Made by a program: the position numbers and the translations under genes
From: Strongyloides papillosus
Taxonomy: Eukaryota > Nematoda > Chromadorea > Rhabditida > Strongyloididae
Direction of reading: 5' to 3'
NCBI GenBank assembly: GCA_005656395.1
Contig: SRSI01000014.1
Coordinates: forward strand, 558,001-622,000
DNA length: 64,000 nucleotides
Notes under the pieces: generated by a model
The model's database searches: none
Told to the model about the DNA's origin: nothing
What the model saw: the letters and a program-made list of their open reading frames with translations, nothing else
Shown: one piece after another, positions 1 through 11,787 of the stretch
How positions within the stretch are numbered: position 1 is the first letter of the stretch
How the letters are laid out: each line of letters starts with the position of its first letter

Positions 1-3000
1 GAAGCCAATTTCGTGTAAAATTGTAAACGTTTTAGCAAAAATCATTCTTTTACACAATCTACTAATAACAATAACTTTAGAAGTTTAAAAACTTCATTAC
101 AATAGTGACGAAAAGTAATAATTAATTAACCACAAAAAGAATGAATTATTAAAAATTATATTTTAGTATTTGTTTATATTTCAAATTAATATAATTGAAA
201 ATTATTTTTTACTATAGACAAAAATGCATATTATTTTATAACTTTGCTTAAGTTTGACTTTTCAAGATGATCTTTAAAGATATTATAAAAAAAATTTGAA
301 CTTTCAGATGAATTTAAATTTATAAAAAAATGTAATTTATAATAATTCAAGCTAGTAAAACTTATCAACAAAATTATTCTGATATGTTAAAAATGCTTTT
401 TATAAAAAATTCATAATTTTATGTAAAATAGATTTTTAATCTAATATTTTGAAATGTATTGTAAGAAAAAAATTAAGTTTTAAAATAAAAACAGTATTTA
501 CAAAAATAAAAATAGCGAGTTATTTTAGTAATTCTTAAATTAATATTTTAATTTTCATAAGCGAAATATTCGTGATGAAATTAGTCAAAAAGATTTGAAT
601 TTAATTATGTGAGACAAATTTGATACATTTTATACAAGTCCGTAGCTTATTATTTTGTGAGTAGAAAACTTAAATAAGTTATTTTATTATGAATATAATT
701 CTATTGATTTTTTTTCTATTTAATTATTTTAATTTATAAATGTAATTTATTAAGATTGTTATTTTTATGATTTAATTAACTTTAAAATACATTTTTATCA
801 ATAGTATTAATTGTTAATATACTATATTAATTTAAATTTGTTTTTATTACACATCTTTTACTAAACTATTTGACATTGTTATAGGTTTATAGCTCTATTC
901 CAATACACATTACCTTTAAACTTTTAAAATATCAAAATTTTTTCTCTTAGTTATGTAAGATTTTGATAATATAATTCAATAAAACAAATCTAAGAACTTT
1001 TCTAACAATCAAGTTCCCAATCGCTTGTTCATGATACAATCAATTATCAACAATGATTTTTTGAATAAATAGTTGAAAGTCACTGATGATAAAATTGATC
1101 AAGATAAATTTTAAGGAAGTCATGAATATTCTAGGGAAGCATTTAAGGAATTTTTTGACACTTTGTAACACTTAAAATCTTATAATGTACTAAATTTTTA
1201 TCACCAGTTGTGCATTGTAGAAAAGATTTTAATTTTTGAAAACCAAAAAATAACACTTCAAACTTAGTTTGACAAAAAATGAATATATTTTTAGTATATT
1301 AAGTTATAAAATTTTATTAGAAGCAAAACAAATTGCTACTGATCTATTCTCATATGGCAGTTTTCTACTTGAAAATGGAGGAGAGTATTATGCTAGAAAT
1401 TCTAAATTATCTGTATTACACTTTTCAAACATCTTTTCATATTCTTATAGTGTAATTTTTCTTTGATTAAAGGTTTGTTGTAATACCGAATACTTATGAA
1501 TCATTAATCCTTGTTTGACTTGATAATCCGTTATTATGTATTTACTTTTTGAAAAGATATAGGGAAAGATTGTAATGCACTAGTTATTTTTATTGATGAG
1601 GATGTTATTAGTAAATTATAGAACTTTTATTGAGGTATCTAACAAATTTTTCACTGTTATTAAATTTTATATCACAAAAGTGCAAAAAATATTTAAAAAT
1701 TATGATAAACATTTATGATCAACATTTAGAATGTTTGGTACTTTTAATCAAACAATGTTAAAGTTACTTGATAATAATACTTTAAATTAAAATGTGGCTT
1801 TATAGTGTCCAATATTTTCATGATTTTTTAAGGACGTACGAATTTGCACATTAGAGCTATTCAAACCTGGGTACAAAACTATTTTACTTTTTGAAATACA
1901 CAAAGAGTGTACGATAAAAGTTTAGATGAACTTATTGAACTACAAATTCAAATTTTAAAAGTTATGAAAAGTTATACTAATTGCATAAATAATTATGTAA
2001 TATTTCTAAATATTATTTTGAAGGAAAAATAAAGTTGATTTATGTGTGTGAAAAATTATAATTAGAGCAATTATAGAGATTGATAGCTCCGCTTGACATG
2101 ATATTTTCAAAGTTGTTTAAAAAAATATTTATAAGATAAAATATAAAAGAAGCTCTATATTAATCACTTTTACGAAGATTTAACTATAAATATTTTAAAT
2201 TAGGATAATTTATCCTTAAGTTAATGGATAAATGACTATTCTGCTTATTTTTATTAATTCGTTGTCTTTTATAATTTATTTTAATCATTAAATATTTTTT
2301 ACAAATGAGTTTTTTTTTAAATCGCTAAAATATCTACTATGCTTTTCGTAGTTACTAGTTATTCATGATAATCCACAAAACACAGATGAAATCGTTAATC
2401 CTGAACACGAATATGTTAGAAATACTTTCATAATATTTGACATTAAAAAAGTGAATAATACTTACTCAAAAATTTTTGATAAAAAAGTTTTTTCATGAAT
2501 AAAAATTTTATAGTCAATCGATAAAAAATTTATTAAATTCATGATTTCATTTATACTTTTTGTTAACAAATTATTCTCTATATTAACTAAACTTAAATAC
2601 AAATTTGAATTTATTGAAAATGATATTTTTATCACAAAAATTATTTAAACAGAGAACTTTTATCTGTTATTTCGATAATTCTCAAGACTAATTTTGTATA
2701 ATTAATTTAAGAAATGATTTATTTTATATTAACTCATTTTACAAAAATTTCTATCACTAGTTATTATTTCTATTGCAAATTATATGTTTTATATATTTGA
2801 CAAAGAACAATTCACTTGTAGTATCTTAATGATTATGTTTTTATTAGATAAATCATTGAAATCTTTTTGCCAAATAAAAATATCTAAATATTATTATAAG
2901 GACAATATAGCTTTATTTTTCAGTAATAATACTTTTGTTCATTACAACGTCACTAGTTTAATTTATTAATTCTACAGCATGTATTTCATTAAATAACTGT

Positions 3001-3560
3001 TCGTTTTCAAATTTTTTTAAAAGTAAATAAAAATAATTTTTTTAAAACTAAGGAAGGCAATTTTACATTAAAAATATTTCTATAAGATGATTAGATATTA
3101 AATTTTTTGAAAATTAATTAAATAATTAAGATAGGTTTGATAAGGTATTACGAAGTTATTTCATTAAAAAGTAAAGAATTGGAAAATCATTATTGTCTAC
3201 AATTATTATATTATAATTTTTTATATGTTCTTAGTCTACATTATTAATAGAATATTTTTGACGTTAATTCTTAAAAAATAAAATGATATATAATATAACA
3301 ATTAAACAAATTTATTTTTATATAGTTACATTCACAATGTGTACTATTCAAGTTAAAATTTCTAAATAATTTTCAATTTTTGGTGATGGAAAATTAATTA
3401 CACATTTATCTATCATCAAAAATCAAATTTAATAATGTGTTTTTTGTGCCAGTAAAAATTAGTAGAACAATAAATATTGATTTACTTTACATTAAGCAAT
3501 CTTATTGAAGTGAAAAGGCAGAAATATTAAAAACGTTATTTTCTTGCATTAAAAAGCAAT
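1..3560. repeat. Degenerate direct duplication, copy A
   Basis: This block aligns by eye, in the same order and orientation, with 57001-57360 and 61060-63999. Matching landmarks include the opening segment (1-110 with 57001-57090), 440-480 with 57145-57185, 1009-1120 with 61502-61620, and 2784-2900 with 63207-63320. Between about 660 and 720 the second copy carries some 3.7 kb of extra DNA. The copies have diverged by many substitutions and indels. Copy A holds coding relics (separate entry) but no intact gene. Confidence 0.7.
1009..2035 (+). pseudogene. Coding relic in duplication copy A, family unknown
   Basis: Several stretches read like protein but are broken by stops and frame changes. 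One near 1090-1260 gives segments such as DQDKF, FKEFFDTL and LNFYHQLCIVEKILIFE. One at 1842-2000 gives VYDKSLDELIELQIQILKVM followed by KSYTNCINNYV. The same positions in copy B (61502-62480) give clearly related peptides, for example DQDKFFGS, FKKFLDTL and an open stretch beginning NFYGGVKNKFFIVVEFDI. Conservation of peptide sequence between two decayed copies suggests a real ancestral gene. I do not recognise the family. The open stretch at 1269-1466 lies inside this relic and is probably not the original frame throughout. Confidence 0.35.
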
Positions 3561-5228
3561 ATATTTAATCCAATTCTTATATCACAAACGTTAATGTTGA
3601 AAATACAATTTAAAGATGTTTAAATATTTTAATAGTTTAATGCACTGTGTTATCTATATTTCTAATAAGTCAAGTATTCCTTTATATTTAAGTAAAATCT
3701 TATATTTTTAAAATTATATTCACAAATGGAAAACATTATACTTATAGAAAATAAGTATTAATTTTAATTTGTTTTCAAATTACAAAATAACACATATCTA
3801 CTGCAGTTCTATTACATTCACATTTACTTTTTGATTGTATTACGGATATATTAATAAAATATTCATTTTGTTGAGTGTGCTTTGATTAACTTTCAAGAAA
3901 TGTTAATGTTTACATGCATCATAAATTACTCTGCATTCGAGAATTCTCTTTGAAAAATCAATAAACCATTTTCATGGGAAATTTAAGTTGAAAAATATTT
4001 TTTAATGTTAACTAACTTGGTAATGCTCACTTATATTCTATTTTTACAGTTTATATGTACATTAATCAATTTTAACATTTAAGTAATATTATGCAATTTT
4101 ATACTTACTCCTTAACTACATTTCATAAGACTATGAAATTCGAATGTAATAATAACAGAGAGTAAAATATTATAAGTGTAAAGATAATATTTGATTGGCG
4201 TTTATTACTAACTATAATAGCTAATAGTGGCCACCTTAAATTTTACAATTACAATAGAAACATAGATATATTAAAACTTACTTATACAATGTAAACTATT
4301 CGTTAAGCAATGAAATAATATTACAGGGTATAAGACTTATATAGTATAAAAAACGATGACATAAGAATATTAGTAAAAAATCAAAGATTACAATTAATAT
4401 ATATTCTTATTAGAGTATTGTCTCTTAGTATGGCAATTTTAATTTGTTTTTTAAAAAAATTAATTATAAAACTGCTATAAATAAAGTTTCAGTACTAACT
4501 TTTTCCTAGAACAATAAGTCGTTATAAATGTATGAGATTGTAATACACGACAAAGTGGTAATCAGATTTTTCATCTTGTTTGATTAAATAGTATCACGTC
4601 GTAACATAACTTTACTTATATATCATAAATATCATTTACTAGAAAATTTACTTTAATCAATGTGATATCAGATTTGCTTAAATTATTTGTTTTTTAGAAA
4701 ATAAAATTTTCTTTGCCATTTTTTTTATAGTTCTTTTGCATTTAAGGATGTAACATTTTATATTTCCTATCGCTTCTGCTTTAATCTAACTTAGAAAAAT
4801 ATTTTTCTTTAGTAAAAATGCAAATTTAGTATAAATTTTATACTATATTAAATTATAAATTTCACATTTTTATCATTATTATATCTTTGTCTTTTGATAT
4901 TTATTATATTCATTTATTTTAATTATAGATATTAAGAGACAAATAAATTAAATTTACTCTTTATAAAAAAGATTTTTTAAATCATGATTATTAATTTTAA
5001 TATAAATTATAAAATTCATTATCTTCGAAGAACTGATAATAATTTAATTGGGTTGTCGCAAAAATTCTGTCGTTTTTTATAGTCCTTTTTAATCACCAAA
5101 AAAATATAATTACAATCGATATAAAATAAGGCTACTATAATAATTAGACAATACCACTTCCGAACTTTATAATTCGCAAAATCAAAATTTCTCATACTAT
5201 CTATGCTACATTGTTTTTTGCTAAACAT
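3561..5228. other. AT-rich DNA, nothing recognised
   Basis: Long A/T runs and short open stretches only. The small minus-strand open frame at 5019-5228 is rich in Ile, Tyr, Lys and Asn and shows no motif. Confidence 0.6.
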
Positions 5229-5229
5229 A

Positions 5230-5488
5230 GATGTGGTCAGAAGTCATTCACGACACTGTATTTTCAAAGAGCTCCAACTAAGACAGATGACAACTGATGC
5301 TTTTAAAAATTTATGTGTAACATTGAGAGAAGATGTTGTAGATGTTGGAACTATGTAACAATCGTTCTCAAAGTTTCAAGAAAGAGAAATGAATCTTGCA
5401 TGTGAAGCATGCATTTGTACGGCATCAGCTTCCAATGAAGATTTTTTGAAATTCTATCAGTTCCAAACTACTTTTAATGACCTTTAAT
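5230..5488 (+). pseudogene. Coding relic upstream of the LTR-like segment
   Basis: The frame starting at 5230 reads for about 85 codons with a single in-frame TAA near 5356 and has a normal amino-acid mix, unlike the surrounding low-complexity DNA. Segments include MTTDAFKNLCVTLREDVVDVG and EREMNLACEACICTASASNE, ending in a TAA at about 5488. The Cys/Ala-rich helical look recalls the C-terminal helical repeats of M1 aminopeptidases, but this is only an impression. It lies directly before an LTR-like segment, with another coding-like fragment on the far side, so the two may be halves of one disrupted gene. Confidence 0.35.
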
Positions 5489-5556
5489 GTAAAATGCTAT
5501 TAAAATTAGACAAAAAAAATACTAAAAAAAATACGAAATTTGAAAAATGACAAAAA

Positions 5557-5857
5557 TGTTGTCCTTCAATATGACGACATGTGACATTGAAGACCCAAAA
5601 AAATCCGGATAAGAGAAGTTATGAATTTCTCTCGTCGAAATAGTATAGAAATTTTAAACGAAATAATGATGGGACAAACAGACCCGCCCAGTGGGATATA
5701 AAAGGGAGAAGACTAGCAATATTAGTCAGTGGTGACTGGAAGGATGAAAAACTAACTTGCAATATTATAAATTGTATCTTTTTGTTTTCTTATAATAAAA
5801 TATTTCTCTTATTCTTATTGTTATTTATTTTCAACCGCTACACTATAACGTCGTACA
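5557..5857 (+). repeat. LTR-like or promoter-like segment (possible solo LTR)
   Basis: This 300-bp stretch is richer in GC than its flanks. It contains, in the order expected of U3-R-U5, a strong TATA motif (GGGATATAAAAGGGAG near 5694), an initiator-like TCAGTGG about 30 bp later, and an AATAAA signal at about 5795. TG...CA ends are available (TGTTG at 5557 with TACA at 5857, or TGTGAC at 5580 with CTACA at 5842), but no convincing target-site duplication is visible for either choice. It is unrelated in sequence to the LTRs at 10912 and 21791. It could be an old solo LTR or a captured promoter. Confidence 0.4.
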
Positions 5858-5910
5858 CAAAATACTCTCCAGATGTTTCTCTATTTAATCACTACTTACT
5901 TCTATCTCTA

Positions 5911-6036
5911 GATAGTTTCTAAGATGGTAGATGCTTCAGTAAAGTTGACAAGGCAAATATTGGTTTTTTTGGAACTTCCTTCAAAAAAGATGGAAAATTC
6001 ATTACATCTGGATTCGATAAAGTGGCTACTAAATGA
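5911..6036 (+). pseudogene. Coding relic downstream of the LTR-like segment
   Basis: The frame from 5911 reads DSF, a stop, then about 36 codons containing CFSKVDKANIGFFGTSF and DGKFITSGFDKVATK before a TGA at 6034-6036. Composition is protein-like. No family is recognised. Its position suggests it may belong with the fragment at 5230-5488. Confidence 0.3.
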
Positions 6037-6763
6037 AGACTAGTTGTAGATTATATTCGATAATATATTGTAAGTTAGATATATTTCTTATTAAAATTAT
6101 AGCGTTCTAAAATTTCTGTAAAAAAAACAACAGAACTTTTCCGACAACTTAATATATAGAAGAATCAATAATCAGGTTCTAGTTAAAATTTTATTCTTGG
6201 AGACCAACCCTTTAAAGAAATAAGATTAATCTAGTGGTATAAAGCAATGTAAATATGAAATAAAATGATATTATGATAATTATTATTTAATTCAACATAT
6301 ATATACTTATAGCTAATATATTCAAATATTATAAGAATATTCAAAATTCTCATTCTCTTCATTTTCGTGTTTTTACTTGTTTTAATTAATCAAACGTTTA
6401 AATACTATTTTTTGTTTGTAGAAAATATAACAACTATGGTTTTTTCTATAGGAAATTTATTTAAATAAATATTTATACTTTATTCATAAACATTTAACAA
6501 AATAAAACATTTATATCACCATAATTTTTTATTGTAAAATATGCCTTTTAATTTGTTTTAAAAGTTTCTTCAAGTCAACTAAACTTTTTAATACCACCTA
6601 AAAAAAAGTTATAATTTTTTTTTCTATTTATAATGAAAGATTTAAATATTTATACTATATTTCTAGTACAAATAGCAATAATGTATATAGTCAGGAAATT
6701 TCAAAATTTATCATGTCAATTGTCTTATATTTTGATTGAATAAAAAGATTTTACTCAATCAAT
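6037..6763. other. AT-rich DNA upstream of the astacin gene
   Basis: No gene seen. Immediate upstream sequence of the astacin start is AT-rich; no clear promoter element can be singled out. Confidence 0.5.
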
Positions 6764-8235
6764 ATGCTAAAAACTCTCGCTATTTTTCTTTGCATTATTC
6801 TTTTTTCGCAAATTCAACCGGTATGTTTATATTTTTTATAAATTAATATAGAATTTTAAGTGGCCAGTATTCGGTGGAAAAAATTTTTTTGCTGATGACC
6901 AAAATGGTAAAAGTGTAACAAAAAGTGCTTTGAAAACTCTAGATGAACTTTTACGCAGAATTAAAGGATTTTACTCAATTATAAATAAACCTTTAGACTA
7001 CTTTAAAGAAGGCAAGATAAACACCACTAGTAAGACTTTCAGAGACAATGATGTTATCGAAAATTCCGGTCTTTTCGATGGTGATATAAAGCTTTCAAAA
7101 AAGCAAGCAGAATATTTAATTGACACTGTTGCCGATGTAGCCGAAGAGTTAGGCGCTAATGTATCCGATGTTATTGGCGATTCAGAAACTAGAGAAAAGA
7201 GAAAAATAGATACAAGATTTGATTATGAGTGGGAGCTTACAATTCCATATATTATTAATGCCGGTGTTGATAAGAATTTAGTTAGAGAGGCTTTGAAAAA
7301 ACTTGAAAGTGAAACATGTCTCAGAATTCAAGAACATAAAGTTTTCTCACGAGGTGAAGCCGGTCTAAAATACTTTCCTGGTGATGGATGTTATAGTAGT
7401 CTTGGTAGACAATCTCTTAATGAATTACAAGAAATAAGTATTGGTCCTGGTTGTAATTTTATTCCAACTATTCAACACGAAACTATGCATGTACTTGGAT
7501 TCACTCATGAACAATCAAGAGCAGATAGAGATAAATATTTACAAATTCTTATAAACAATGTTAAAGACTTTGCAATAGAAAATTTCCTGAAATTACAATT
7601 AACAGATGCCTTAGATTATGGTTTACCATATGATTATGGATCTGCAATGAATTATAATTCATATTCATTTAGTAAAAATGGTGAACCTACGATGTTGCCA
7701 TATAACCCACTATATCAAATGACAATGGGTTCTAAGTCAGAAGCTACTTTTTTGAACATCATGGTGTTAAATCTCTATTACTGCGAGGATATTTGTTTAA
7801 ATAGAATTTCTTGTAAAAATAATGGATATCAAAATCCCAACTCTTAGAGCGTTGTAAGTGCATTAAAGGTTTTACCGGTGACAATTGCTCTAAAATCGAA
7901 AGAAATAGTCTATGCGAAAATCAAGAATTATTTGCTGATGGTACTCGAAAACTTTTATATGTAGACGGAGAAAACGATTGTGTTTACCACATAAAATCTA
8001 ATAGAAATAGAAAAATTTTTATGTTAAAACAACATCTATATATTCTAGTCATCCGCATAGTTGTCGCGCTGATAACAAACTTGAGGTCAAGTTTCAATCA
8101 AACAAAACCACGAGCGGAGGATTTCTTTGTAAAAAAGCGACTCAACAGTCTATGTCAGAAAACGATCATGTAATGATACGTTTTACAAGTACACAATTTG
8201 ATAATTTTGCTGAAATATATTACAAAATACAATAG
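6764..8235 (+). pseudogene. Astacin-like zinc metalloprotease (M12A), frameshifted after the catalytic domain
   Basis: Exon 1 (6764-6820) encodes a signal peptide, MLKTLAIFLCIILFSQIQP. A GT...AG intron at 6821-6851 (31 nt, ends ATAG) keeps the frame into exon 2, which is open from 6852 to a TAG at 7845. The propeptide ends near EKRK, then the catalytic domain begins. The zinc site HETMHVLGFTHEQSR lies at 7476-7520 (HExxHxxGFxHE plus SRxDRD). The Met-turn SAMNY is at 7641-7655, with Asn where most family members have His; the Tyr ligand is kept. After the stop, an EGF-like Cys pattern continues in a second frame from 7841 and the rest of a CUB-like domain in a third frame from 8035 to TAG 8233-8235. 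The order signal-pro-astacin-EGF-CUB is usual for nematode astacins, expanded in Strongyloides and linked to tissue migration. It is either a young pseudogene truncated after the catalytic domain, or an intact gene with two assembly indels. Confidence 0.85.
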
Positions 8236-8519
8236 AAATAAAATTCGACAGAAATGTCACTGTCATCTAACTTATTAGTTGATTAATTAATAAACTAATA
8301 ACAAAAATTGATATAATTTATAAAAAAAATCTTTATATTGTTGTTAGATGATAATTTTAATAAATATTCTAATTATTGTTTTATAAATAGCATCATATTT
8401 TTTTAATAAATTATGTCTCATGCAAGAATCTAACAAAGACTAATAAAATAACATTTAAAAAACGTTGTAACAGAAAAAATTTATTAAAATTTTAAAATAA
8501 GGTTGTTTTATTGGTCCTC
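8236..8519. other. AT-rich spacer after the astacin
   Basis: No coding signal. An AATAAA (about 8237) directly follows the last astacin stop and could be its poly(A) signal. Confidence 0.4.
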
Positions 8520-8559
8520 GTGACCTCTAGTTATTTAAATTGCAAATTTATTTCACACC

Positions 8560-8817
8560 AAAAACCTTAATTACAATAATAATAGTAATAATAATAAAGA
8601 CATTAAATTACTTCCTACTTCTCGTGGAGGTTTATCTAATATTAGTACGTTAGTAAACAACTTAACACTAAAGCCTAAAATTATAAATTTTAGTACAAGT
8701 TAAAAACCATCCTCATGATGACATAAGATTTGATACATTATATGCCCCTATTCTTGATGACACATTTACAGCCAACGTGGCGAGCACGTTTTACTCAAAC
8801 AAAGGTTTTAGTTATTG
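8560..8817 (+). pseudogene. Coding relic, family unknown
   Basis: Two protein-like stretches follow each other in different frames. The first is Asn-rich then LPTSRGGLSNISTLVNNL (about 8560-8700). The second is HPHDDIRFDTLYAPILDD followed by FTANVASTFYSNKGFSY and a TGA at about 8817. The composition differs from the AT-rich flanks. An intron or a frameshift near 8700 would join them. I do not recognise the family. It may be the 3' end of a dead neighbour of the astacin. Confidence 0.3.
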
Positions 8818-9480
8818 ACTACTTTTTATATATCACAATCAAAACACAATTTTCTAAAATTTAGTAACAGTTGTTTTATGAACTAAGTTTACTTTATAAT
8901 GAAAAAAAGCATGATACAAAATATGTTTCGGAGTTTTTATCAAAAATTAATAATATTTTTTAGTAATATAAAATAAAAACTATTTATTTAAAAATTTTAT
9001 TATTGATTCACTAATATTTCTGATAACCATAAACTTTATTTAAATCGTAATTTTATTTGATATAAAGGTTCATTGTATGATGAAGAAATGTTATAAAAAT
9101 CAGTCAAATATGATTTCTTTGTTATTATTAAACATATTTAAATATAGTAAATTTCTTTTTACTTATTAGAAAGTCTTTAATATCCATCTATGAATAAAAC
9201 TAAATCATAATCTTAAAATGAATATTGTAAATACATTTTTCTTGAATAATTGGATTTCAAAAAATTAACTACTTGTTTAATGTTAACTAATACATTTTTT
9301 TAAATATAAAAACAAAAAGGTTAATCAAATAGACCTGAATATTTTTAAATAAGTGATAATATCTGCACACAATTCATATAATTCAAAGCATTTAATGAAT
9401 TGATATACAACTATTCCTTTATATGCTGTAAGATTTTATCTATATTAAAAAAAGTATGTAAAATTTGTTTTCTTTTCAAT
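8818..9480. other. AT-rich DNA, nothing recognised
   Basis: Only homopolymer-rich AT sequence. Confidence 0.5.
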
Positions 9481-9806
9481 TCTCTTTTCTAATACCCTGT
9501 AATGTCACCAATTATCATAACAAACAATATTCTTCCTAATATTTCTGCAAGAAAGTGTCAATCCATTTTCAAATCTGATACAGAAGAATATTTTTTTCTT
9601 CATTGTATATTCAACTTTGTTTTAATTTTGTAGAGTTCTTTAATTATTATAGAAGTGTTTTTATAATGTAATTCACAATCAATTTTTGTTACATTTAAAA
9701 ATCTATAAATATAAGCATGAATTATATTATTATTAGCATTTAACAGGGATGAAGTAACAGTGCCCCACCAATTTTTATTCTTTTCCAAAATACATTTCAC
9801 ATGATA
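9481..9806 (-). pseudogene. Minus-strand coding relic, family uncertain
   Basis: Two protein-like minus-strand stretches adjoin. The upstream one (9800-9600) has 66 codons and includes CILEKNKNWWGTVTSSLL. The downstream one (about 9606-9490) includes HFLAEILGRILFVMIIGDI, with a TGA where a Trp codon would fit just before it. The second vaguely resembles the fourth membrane segment of Cys-loop ion channels, but this is not secure. There is at least one stop, so I call it a relic. Confidence 0.25.
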
Positions 9807-10907
9807 TTTTATATTATTTTTATAATGTTATGTTGGTTTTTGACTTCGACATAGTTCCTCAAAAGCAATTAAGACATTTTAACGTCCTTGATTTAAGCTT
9901 TAATATTATTTAGTTTTTTTACTAGTGTTCAAAAAATATTCATCTTTTTTTAATCAATAATGTAAACATTTTGAAAAAGATTGAGAAATATAATTAAATC
10001 ACAATTTCTTTTATCAGAATACATTTGATTTAGGTTCTTTTAATGTTAAATCAAACATAGCATTAATTTAAAACTTTGAGTATCAACTATTTATAATAAT
10101 TAAATAGATAAATAGTATAAAAATTTTCTTAGATTAAATAATTTTTTGATGTCAATAAATTATCATTCTCTGACAAAATTTAATTTGTTGATTGATATAA
10201 TGTCCATATGTAGAAAAAAGTAATAATACATAATAAATACTAGATAATTTTCTATTAAACTCTTTTATTATCAATTTCATATTCTAGTAGTTTCCTATAA
10301 ATAACACTTTTAAATTAAATTCGTATATTTTTTAAAATATAAAATATATTCGAGGAAACTACATTTTCACGTGATATTGATTAATAACATAAGTTTCATT
10401 TAATGTTTACCCATTTTGCTTTACCATTTGTATACAAATTCCCATATATAGATAGAAATATTTTATTGATTTTTCCATGTAAATATGAAAAACATTCATT
10501 AGTTAAATTAATAATTTTCCCTAAAAATTTAGTTTTACTCTCGTAGAATATTTGTAAATAATTAGCATAACTTATAGTACTTATATTTTGTATTTAATCA
10601 AAATATCTAAACGTTTTTTATTTATAAGCATTTTCTATATGATTTTGAAATTTTTGTACAATCGTTTACATAACCTGGACACATTTTTGAAACTATTCTA
10701 GAAAAATAACAATTTTTAAATTTACAGATTCATTCAGTTCTTGAGAATTAAAAATTTCTTTCATAGGATCAATTTTTCTTCTAAAATATTTTATGGTATT
10801 TTTTGTATTGATTAAAATTTTTAAAATTTTTCTAAAAATCCACTTCGAAATGATCATAAGTGAATTTATTGTATATAATCATAAAGAAAGATTCTTAAGC
10901 AACTATA
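9807..10907. other. AT-rich DNA up to the retrotransposon
   Basis: Nothing recognised. Ends with the ATTT (10908-10911) that serves as the left target-site duplication. Confidence 0.5.
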
Positions 10908-10911
10908 ATTT

Positions 10912-11068
10912 TGTTGCCCACCCAGAGGGTGTGGCAGAAAGAAGGAAGAGATATTATAAATAAAATAATATTCTGTTAGTTAGTTGTTAGTTATGTTATA
11001 TTAATCAGTTGTCGTATTATTAAATAAATATTTTAAATAACCTACCTCTGCATCATGGGGCCATTACA
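10912..11068 (+). repeat. 5' LTR (157 bp)
   Basis: TG...CA ends. It differs from the 3' LTR by one substitution (GGCAGAAAG against GGCTGAAAG) and one 1-nt length change in the TATATA region (GATATTATAAATA against GATATATATAAATA). The TATAAATAAAATAA block may combine a TATA box with poly(A) signals. Confidence 0.95.
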
Positions 11069-11086
11069 TGGAGGTTCCACAAGATC
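11069..11086 (+). other. Primer-binding site
   Basis: TGGAGGTTCCACAAGATC begins at the first base after the LTR and starts with the TGG expected to pair with a tRNA CCA end. I cannot name the tRNA. Confidence 0.7.
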
Positions 11087-11103
11087 CAACCGTTAGGTTG
11101 GAT
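11084..11103 (+). other. Hairpin next to the primer-binding site
   Basis: ATCCAACC-GTTA-GGTTGGAT is a perfect 8-bp stem with a 4-nt loop overlapping the end of the primer-binding site. A role in priming, dimerisation or packaging is inference. Confidence 0.5.
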
Positions 11104-11787
11104 TCGGTGGGTTAAAATACGTTTTTTAAGGAATATTCCTGTTATGAACATTCATATATAGATATAGATTGTAAGTTATATTAATAGGAAATAAGTTCTT
11201 AAAAGAAAATTGATCCAAAACGAAAAATGTTTGAGAGAGGTGATTAATTATCATAGATTAAGGATCAATCAGTTAAATTACTTGTTGTAAAGTATAAGAA
11301 TGCTATAAAATCACGTAGGCATTGTAACATAACTTAATTTAATGATGAATAGATTTTCGTAGTAATAAGTAGTAACTAATAGTAGTTATTTAATCTATTC
11401 AAATGGCACCATTAATTAATAGATTTAGTAGGCGTATTAAGATAGTAGAAGGAGGTAAATAAACGACAACACATAAAAGATAAGAATTTATAAAAATTAA
11501 ACCTCACTCTCTCAACTTCTGATTTGAAGGTAGTTATATATATAATTATCTTTATTAGAATTGTTAATGTACTAGTTGAATTAACATTGAACTTTCTGAA
11601 TTGAAGTTAGCTGTTACAACTAACTTCATCGAATTGATAATTTGTTTAATCAAGTTAGTACTGATTCCTTTGAATTGTCAATCGTATCCGATTTGACTAC
11701 TGATTTTGCCAATTCAATTTTGGACTGGTAATTGATTTCTTGACTTTAGTTAATTTCTTGGAGGTTAACTTATTGAATAAGTCAGTA
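11104..11787 (+). other. Retrotransposon 5' untranslated leader
   Basis: About 680 nt between the primer-binding site and the first gag ATG. No long open frame. Short AACTTC/GAATTG-type repeats occur at 11575-11720. Likely carries packaging signals, but none can be identified by eye. Confidence 0.5.

Noticed and set aside
5557..5857. Relation of this LTR-like block to the 10912/21791 LTRs
   Set aside because: Apart from TG...CA-type ends there is no shared sequence.
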